From NCBI GenBank assembly GCA_022360595.1, contig JAKSCN010000186.1, positions 1 through 10,597 of the forward strand: 10,597 nt of DNA. The letters run 5' to 3'. Position 1 is the first letter of the stretch, and every line of letters starts with the position of its first letter. This DNA is from Chromatiales bacterium. Lineage in GTDB: Bacteria > Pseudomonadota > Gammaproteobacteria > Chromatiales > Chromatiaceae. The notes below the pieces were generated by a model that had not been told where the DNA came from, did not search any database, and worked only from the letters and a program-made list of their open reading frames with translations. Positions 6,465-10,597 of this stretch are shown one piece after another. The position numbers and the translations under genes are program-made.

Positions 6465-7502
6465 ATGCGACGCGAAGACTTTTTCTACCATCTGCCGGAA
6501 GAGCTGATTGCTCAGTATCCACCTGAAAAACGGGGTGACAGCCGACTATTGTGCCTGGACGGCAATAGCGGTGTGACCCGGGACAGACACTTCAGTAATC
6601 TGCCTGAGCTGCTGATGCCGGGTGATCTGCTGGTGTTCAACGATACCCAAGTGATGGCGGCACGGCTCCATGGCCATAAGCAGAGTGGCGGGCGGGTCGA
6701 GCTATTGATCGAGCGACTGGTTGATACCCACAATGGACTTGCACATATCCGCGCCAGCAAGTCACCGAAACCGGACAGCAAAGTGATTGTCGGTAACGGG
6801 GCTGAGATTGAGATTACCGGCCGGCAGGATAGTCTGTTTAAAATTCGTTCCCTCGGCCAAGGGCTGCTCAAGTTGATGGAGCAGTATGGCCACATGCCGT
6901 TACCGCCTTATATAGATCGTGACGATAGCGAATTGGATGAGTCACGCTATCAGACGGTGTACGCCGAACGCCCTGGTGCTGTAGCGGCTCCCACCGCCGG
7001 TCTCCATTTTGACAAAGCGATGCTGGAGAAACTGGATCAGATGGGCATCAAGCGCGCGACCGTTACCCTGCATGTTGGCGCAGGCACCTTCCAGCCGGTG
7101 CGGGTGGATAATCTCGATGAGCACATCATGCATAGTGAGTATGTCGAGGTGAGCGAAGAGACCTGTTCGTTGATTCAGAAGACGCGTAGCGCGGGTAGGC
7201 GGGTTGTTGCGGTGGGTACGACATCGGTACGGAGTCTGGAATCGGCTTCTCAATCGGGAGAGATTCAGCCCTTTTTTGGTGATACCCGGCTGTTTATCCG
7301 GCCCGGTTACCGCTATAAATCGGTGGATGCGCTGATCACCAATTTTCATCTGCCGGAATCGACGCTGCTGATGCTGGTGTCGGCTTTCTCCGGTTATGAC
7401 CACATTATGGCCGCTTACCGCCATGCTATTGCGGAGCGTTACCGTTTCTTCAGTTACGGTGATGCGATGTTTTTAACCCAGCGGACAGAGAATGAAACAT
7501 AA
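6465..7502 (+). CDS. queA: S-adenosylmethionine:tRNA ribosyltransferase-isomerase
   Basis: Cytosolic enzyme of queuosine synthesis that transfers and isomerises the ribosyl moiety of SAM onto 7-aminomethyl-7-deazaguanine in tRNA, giving epoxyqueuosine. The 345-residue product matches the family length (E. coli about 356) and has the conserved blocks GDLLVFNDTQVMAARL (53-68), HIRASKSPKP (94-103), GHMPLPPYIDR (142-152), GAVAAPTAGLHF (171-182), TLHVGAGTFQPVRVD (201-215), GTTSVRSLES, NFHLPESTL and, near the end, YRFFSYGDAM. The ATG at 6465 gives the family N-terminus (DFFYHLPEELIAQYP). There is no Shine-Dalgarno sequence before it, and a promoter-like element ends only 9 bases upstream. It precedes tgt, the enzyme acting earlier in the same pathway, by 148 bases. 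Confidence 0.98.
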   Translation: MRREDFFYHLPEELIAQYPPEKRGDSRLLCLDGNSGVTRDRHFSNLPELLMPGDLLVFNDTQVMAARLHGHKQSGGRVELLIERLVDTHNGLAHIRASKSPKPDSKVIVGNGAEIEITGRQDSLFKIRSLGQGLLKLMEQYGHMPLPPYIDRDDSELDESRYQTVYAERPGAVAAPTAGLHFDKAMLEKLDQMGIKRATVTLHVGAGTFQPVRVDNLDEHIMHSEYVEVSEETCSLIQKTRSAGRRVVAVGTTSVRSLESASQSGEIQPFFGDTRLFIRPGYRYKSVDALITNFHLPESTLLMLVSAFSGYDHIMAAYRHAIAERYRFFSYGDAMFLTQRTENET

Positions 7503-7505
7503 AAA

Positions 7506-7529
7506 AATGCGCGGCAGGAACCGCGCATT
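7506..7529 (-). terminator. Hairpin between queA and tgt, terminator-like on the minus strand
   Basis: Perfect 9-bp stem AATGCGCGG/CCGCGCATT (7506-7514, 7521-7529) with a six-base loop, starting three bases after the queA stop. On the plus strand it is preceded by an A7 run and followed only by AAAAT, a poor tail for terminating queA. On the minus strand the hairpin is followed by seven Ts, a canonical intrinsic terminator. It probably also protects the 3' end of queA mRNA. Confidence 0.6.
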
Positions 7530-7567
7530 AAAATCCACCAAAGGAGGATGGAGGAGTGTGTGCTGAA

Positions 7568-7597
7568 TTAGCATTCAGTACATGGCCATTTTCTAAT
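7568..7597 (+). promoter_or_regulatory. Candidate tgt promoter
   Basis: TTAGCA (7568-7573, four of six matches), an 18-base spacer and TCTAAT (7592-7597, five of six) lie 53 bases upstream of the tgt ATG. The -35 overlaps a 6-bp hairpin, CTGAAT/ATTCAG (7563-7578). This would let tgt be transcribed apart from queA. Confidence 0.35.
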
Positions 7598-7650
7598 GTT
7601 CCCGATTTAGCGGTCAAGGCCGTGATTGGGGGTAAAAACTGATATAAGTC

Positions 7651-8748
7651 ATGAAATTTGAAGTTATTAATACAAATCAGAGTGCTCGACGGGGAAGATT
7701 GACCTTTGAACGCGGTACGATCGAGACACCCGCTTTTATGCCGGTCGGTACCTATGGCACGGTCAAAGCGATGACAGCAGAAGAGCTGGAGGGGTTGGGT
7801 GCGCAGATTATTCTGGGCAACACCTTCCACCTCATGCTACGTCCTGGTACTGATGTGATCGAGCAGCACGGTGATCTGCATGACTTCATGCATTGGGAGC
7901 GGCCTATCCTGACTGACTCGGGTGGTTTTCAGGTCTTTAGTCTAGGGGAGATGCGCAAAATTACCGAAGAGGGTGTGCACTTTCGCTCGCCGGTGGATGG
8001 CAGCAAAATCTTCATGGGACCGGAAGAGTCGATGGCAGTCCAGCGTAAGCTGGGCTCAGATATCGTGATGATTTTTGATGAGTGCACCCCCTATCCCGCC
8101 ACCCACAAAGAGGCAGAAGCTTCGATGGAGTTATCCTTAAGGTGGGCTGAGCGCAGTAAGCAGGCCCATGATGATAATCCATCAGCCCTGTTTGGGATTG
8201 TTCAGGGGGGTGTCTATGAGGATCTGCGTGAACGCTCGTTGGAGGGGCTGGTCAATATAGGCTTCGATGGTTACGCCGTGGGTGGGCTGTCAGTCGGTGA
8301 GCCGCCGGAAGATCGCTGGCGAGTGCTCGATTTTCTCTCCACCAGGTTGCCGAGCGACCGTCCGCACTATCTAATGGGTGTCGGTACGCCGGAGGATATT
8401 GTTGAAGCGGTACAAAGGGGTATCGATATGTTCGATTGTGTCATGCCGACCCGCAACGCCCGCAATGGCCATCTGTTTACGCACCAGGGGATTGTGCGGA
8501 TTAAGAATGCCGTGCATGCCAGGGATACCGGGCCACTCGACCCGATGTGCGACTGTTACACCTGCCGAAACTACAGCCGTAGCTACCTACGCCATCTGGC
8601 TCGCTGCAATGAGATTCTTGGCTCACGCCTCAATACCATCCACAATCTCCATTACTATCAGACCTTGATGCGGAATATCCGTGAGGCGCTGGAGAATGAT
8701 CGACTGGATGCATTTGTGCGAGAATTTTACGCCCTGCGGGCAGGTTGA
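7651..8748 (+). CDS. tgt: tRNA-guanine(34) transglycosylase (queuine/preQ1 transglycosylase)
   Basis: Cytosolic zinc enzyme that swaps guanine at wobble position 34 of GUN-anticodon tRNAs (Asp, Asn, His, Tyr) for preQ1, the substrate later modified by QueA. The product has 365 residues (E. coli 375). Catalytic residues by homology: Asp89 in LTDSGGFQVF (general acid/base) and Asp262 in MFDCVMPTRNARNGH (nucleophile). Substrate-pocket motifs: FDECTPYP (142-149) and YAVGGLSVGEP (208-218). The zinc site is Cys300, Cys302, Cys305 and His331, with the family spacing (CDCYTC, then NTIHNL). The start at 7651 gives the usual MKFEV N-terminus, though no clear Shine-Dalgarno sequence precedes it. It is followed 140 bases later by yajC, the standard proteobacterial order. 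Confidence 0.98.
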   Translation: MKFEVINTNQSARRGRLTFERGTIETPAFMPVGTYGTVKAMTAEELEGLGAQIILGNTFHLMLRPGTDVIEQHGDLHDFMHWERPILTDSGGFQVFSLGEMRKITEEGVHFRSPVDGSKIFMGPEESMAVQRKLGSDIVMIFDECTPYPATHKEAEASMELSLRWAERSKQAHDDNPSALFGIVQGGVYEDLRERSLEGLVNIGFDGYAVGGLSVGEPPEDRWRVLDFLSTRLPSDRPHYLMGVGTPEDIVEAVQRGIDMFDCVMPTRNARNGHLFTHQGIVRIKNAVHARDTGPLDPMCDCYTCRNYSRSYLRHLARCNEILGSRLNTIHNLHYYQTLMRNIREALENDRLDAFVREFYALRAG

Positions 8749-8755
8749 ACGAGAG

Positions 8756-8775
8756 CCGGTGGGCATAATCCACGG
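8756..8775 (+). promoter_or_regulatory. Imperfect palindrome downstream of tgt
   Basis: CCGGTGG and CCACGG (8756-8762, 8770-8775) form a 6-bp stem with one bulged G and a GCATAAT loop, 7 bases after the tgt stop. An AT-rich stretch without a clean T run follows, so it is a weak terminator at best. Its core GTGGGCATAATCCACG resembles the palindrome at the queA promoter. Confidence 0.35.
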
Positions 8776-8780
8776 ATAAA

Positions 8781-8810
8781 TTCTTATATTTCACGGTTCT
8801 GTGGCATAAT
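8781..8810 (+). promoter_or_regulatory. Likely yajC(-secD) promoter
   Basis: TTCTTA (8781-8786), 18 bases, then CATAAT (8805-8810, five of six matches) preceded by TGG, an extended -10. The downstream sequence is G/C rich (GCGCGGC). The expected start is near 8817, giving a leader of about 72 bases before the yajC ATG. Confidence 0.55.
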
Positions 8811-8826
8811 GCGCGGCTTGAATCCG

Positions 8827-8851
8827 TGGGTGGTGGTGCGACCGCCATCCG
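8827..8851 (+). promoter_or_regulatory. Stable hairpin in the yajC 5' leader
   Basis: An 11-bp stem with three G-U pairs (8827-8837 against 8841-8851) and a GCG loop. No T tract follows, so it is not a terminator. It would lie about 10 bases from the predicted mRNA 5' end and about 37 bases before the yajC ATG. A role in mRNA stability or as a protein-binding site is possible but not shown. Confidence 0.45.
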
Positions 8852-8888
8852 AACCCATTACAGACGTTGAAGTCCAGGTGAAAAAACC

Positions 8889-9218
8889 ATGAGTTTCTTT
8901 ATTTCTGATGCAATGGCCCAGAGCGCAGGTGCACCAGCCGGTGGTGGTCTGGAAGGACTGATCTTACCTATTGGTCTGATCATTATGCTCTACTTCCTGA
9001 TGATTCGTCCTCAGATGAAACGCCAGAAAGAGCATAAAAAGATGGTTGAAGCTCTTTCCAAAGGCGACGAGGTGCAAACCGAAGGCGGCATGATGGGTAA
9101 GATCATCGAGCTTGGTGAGAACTTTGTGGTGTTGGAAATCGCTGAAGGCGTTGAAGTGAAGTTTCGTCGCGCGTCAGTAGCCAGCGTCATGCCCAAGGGA
9201 ACTCTCAAAGAACTTTAA
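8889..9218 (+). CDS. yajC: Sec translocon accessory protein YajC
   Basis: Small single-pass inner-membrane protein that associates with SecD-SecF and the SecYEG channel in protein export. The 109-residue product (E. coli 110) begins MSFFISDAMAQ as in E. coli, has one membrane segment at about 20-39, then the conserved cytoplasmic RPQMKRQKEHKKM (40-52), KGDEVQTEGGMMGKI (58-72) and the C-terminal MPKGTLKEL. AGGTGA about 9 bases upstream supports the ATG at 8889. It is followed by secD, as is usual, but with an unusually structured 110-base spacer rather than a short gap. Confidence 0.97.
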   Translation: MSFFISDAMAQSAGAPAGGGLEGLILPIGLIIMLYFLMIRPQMKRQKEHKKMVEALSKGDEVQTEGGMMGKIIELGENFVVLEIAEGVEVKFRRASVASVMPKGTLKEL

Positions 9219-9233
9219 TTTCAGAGATAAGAG

Positions 9234-9260
9234 CCGTTGTCCGGGAACTCGGGCAAACGG
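9234..9260 (+). promoter_or_regulatory. Hairpin after yajC in the yajC-secD spacer
   Basis: A 10-bp stem with one bulged A and one G-U pair (9234-9243 against 9250-9260) and a GGAACT loop, 16 bases after the yajC stop. No T run follows directly. It could protect the yajC 3' end or act together with the next hairpin. Confidence 0.45.
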
Positions 9261-9269
9261 TCCGGGCAG

Positions 9270-9300
9270 ACCGCCGTCAGTGAGTGGCAGCGGTGTTTTA
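9270..9300 (+). terminator. Possible weak terminator or attenuator before secD
   Basis: ACCGC (9270-9274) pairs with GCGGT (9290-9294) around a 15-base loop, followed by GTTTTATT. The short GC stem with a T-rich tail looks like a weak intrinsic terminator or attenuator, 29 bases before the secD ATG. Confidence 0.3.
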
Positions 9301-9328
9301 TTGACCCTCCGAATCTGCAGATGCACAC

Positions 9329-10597
9329 ATGATTAATCGATATCCATTATGGAAAAACCTGCTGGTCCTACTGGTTGTGTTGCTTGGGATCATCTATGCG
9401 TTGCCCAACGTTTTCGACCAAAATCCCTCGATGGAGATTACCGGTAACCGGGGAACCCAGGTTACCGAAGCCACGTTGACTCAAGCGCTGGATGCCTTAC
9501 AAGCCAAGAATCTGGCTGTTGAGTCGTCCGAACTGATAGGCAGCAAAATGCTGTTGCGGTTTGCCGATTCAGAGACCCAGCTACGAGCCAAAGAGATATT
9601 GGAGTTGACCCTGGGTGGCAATTACACCCAGGCGTTGACGCTCTCAACCGACGTGCCCGGTTGGCTGCGGGGAATGGGCGCGCTGCCGATGTATCTGGGG
9701 CTTGATCTTCGGGGTGGTATCCATGTTCTGATCGATGTGGATATGGATGCTGCTGTGGAGCAGTCAATGGAGCGCTACACCGGTGATATCCGTGCCAAAC
9801 TGCGCAGTGAGCGCCTGCGCTACAGCCGTGTTAGCCAGAATGGTGATGCCGTGGTTGCCAGCTTCAAGCGCGTGGCCGACCGGGATAACGCAGTAGAGGT
9901 GCTGGGCAATGAGTTCCGTGACCTGCTGATTGAGTCTTCCGACGATAATGGCGAGTTTCAGGTTGTGGCCAAGATGGGCCGTAATGAGCAACTGGCGGTT
10001 AAGAAATTTGCGCTTGATCAGAACATCACCACGCTGCGTAATCGTGTGAATGTTTTAGGTGTATCAGAACCTATCATTCAGCAACAAGGTGAACGACGCA
10101 TCGTTGTGCAGCTACCTGGTGCTGCAGATCCCGCACGTCTGAAAAACATCCTCAGCGCGACTGCGACTTTGGAGTATCGCTTGGTAGATGAGCAGGGCAA
10201 TGTGGAGGATGCGCTGGCGGGTAAAGTGCCGATTGGTTCAAAACTCTATGAAACCCGCGAGGGCCAGCCGATCCTGTTGAAGAAACGCGTGATTGTAACT
10301 GGCAACCAGATCACCGATGCCTCTTCCGGTTTTGATCAGCGCTCAAGCCAGCCTGCAGTATTTGTTAGTCTGGACGGACAGGGCGCGCGCCGTATGCGTG
10401 ATGTGACCACTGAGAATGTCGGCAAGCCGATGGCGGTTGTGTTCATTGAAACACGTACAGAGACCAAAATCGTCGATGGCGAGAAGGTGGTACGCAAAAT
10501 TCCGGTGGAAGAGGTGATCAGTGTCGCCAACATCCTGGAGCCTTTTGGCAGCCGTTTTCAGACCACGGGGGTAGATTCGCCCGAAGAGGCGCGCGAC
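9329..10597 (+). CDS. secD: Protein translocase subunit SecD, 3' end missing
   Basis: Inner-membrane subunit of the SecDF complex that uses the proton gradient to pull exported proteins through the Sec channel on the periplasmic side. The frame is open for 423 codons to the window edge; full-length relatives have about 600-620 residues, so the C-terminal membrane domain is absent here. Visible: MINRYPLWKN, then TM1 (about 10-27, ending IIYALPNVF); the LGLDLRGGIH signature (123-132) that opens the first periplasmic domain; QNITTLRNRVN; VSEPIIQQQGERRIVVQLPG; and the P1-head region with TREGQPILLKKRVIVTGNQI-like residues. It aligns by eye with E. coli SecD across its length. The ATG at 9329 gives the family start; the ribosome-binding site is weak. 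secF would be expected next, beyond the window. Confidence 0.97.
   Translation, partial: MINRYPLWKNLLVLLVVLLGIIYALPNVFDQNPSMEITGNRGTQVTEATLTQALDALQAKNLAVESSELIGSKMLLRFADSETQLRAKEILELTLGGNYTQALTLSTDVPGWLRGMGALPMYLGLDLRGGIHVLIDVDMDAAVEQSMERYTGDIRAKLRSERLRYSRVSQNGDAVVASFKRVADRDNAVEVLGNEFRDLLIESSDDNGEFQVVAKMGRNEQLAVKKFALDQNITTLRNRVNVLGVSEPIIQQQGERRIVVQLPGAADPARLKNILSATATLEYRLVDEQGNVEDALAGKVPIGSKLYETREGQPILLKKRVIVTGNQITDASSGFDQRSSQPAVFVSLDGQGARRMRDVTTENVGKPMAVVFIETRTETKIVDGEKVVRKIPVEEVISVANILEPFGSRFQTTGVDSPEEARD

Noticed and set aside
6942..7424. 160-codon minus-strand frame within queA
   Set aside because: Antisense to a fully supported QueA coding region; no domain or start signal.
7503..7650. 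preQ1 riboswitch before tgt
   Set aside because: The queuosine pathway context invites it, but I see neither the short H-type pseudoknot pattern of preQ1-I nor a convincing larger class; a covariance search would be decisive.
9219..9328. Regulatory arrest-peptide gene upstream of secD
   Set aside because: The only short frame near secD is ATG CAC ACA TGA at 9321; no signal-peptide-bearing ORF fits in the spacer.
1..10597. CRISPR arrays, insertion sequences, phage or toxin-antitoxin genes
   Set aside because: No regularly spaced direct repeats, transposase motifs, terminal inverted repeats with target duplications, or paired small toxin-antitoxin frames were seen. The tRNA gene shows no nearby integrase or attachment-site duplication.

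Overview
The window reads as an ordinary chromosomal segment of a gammaproteobacterium. The order queA-tgt-yajC-secD is the classic proteobacterial tRNA-queuosine/Sec-accessory cluster, and the proteins are close to their E. coli counterparts by motif and length. The upp-uraA pair and a tRNA-Leu(CAA) that looks like E. coli leuX fit the same group. The TAXI-type TRAP transporter hints at a marine or environmental lineage, possibly a Chromatiales-like sulfur oxidizer, but that placement is a guess. No mobile element, CRISPR array, phage gene or obvious new system was found.

Left part, minus strand (1-3944). A fused 4TM/12TM TRAP permease (cut by the window edge) lies downstream of its TAXI-family periplasmic binding protein, with an intrinsic-terminator-like hairpin between them. 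Farther upstream, after a 435-base gap with no convincing gene, is a fold-type-I PLP aminotransferase whose substrate cannot be read from sequence.

Middle part, plus strand (3945-6300). A non-coding stretch with a possible 49-aa ORF leads into a upp-uraA operon: uracil phosphoribosyltransferase plus uracil permease, i.e. uracil uptake and salvage to UMP. The likely upp start region contains a GATTTTTG tract resembling the UTP-sensitive start sites of enterobacterial upp and codBA. A perfect 14-bp hairpin after uraA appears to serve also as terminator of the convergent tRNA-Leu gene.

Right part (6300-10597). tRNA-Leu(CAA) on the minus strand is divergent from queA on the plus strand, with promoters almost back to back. 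The queA promoter lies so near the ATG that the mRNA may be leaderless. queA and tgt catalyse two steps of queuosine synthesis in tRNA; yajC and secD (cut by the window edge) encode Sec translocon accessory proteins. The gaps between queA, tgt, yajC and secD are larger (about 110-150 bases) than in a tight operon and hold hairpins and promoter-like sequences, so the cluster may be split into several transcription units.
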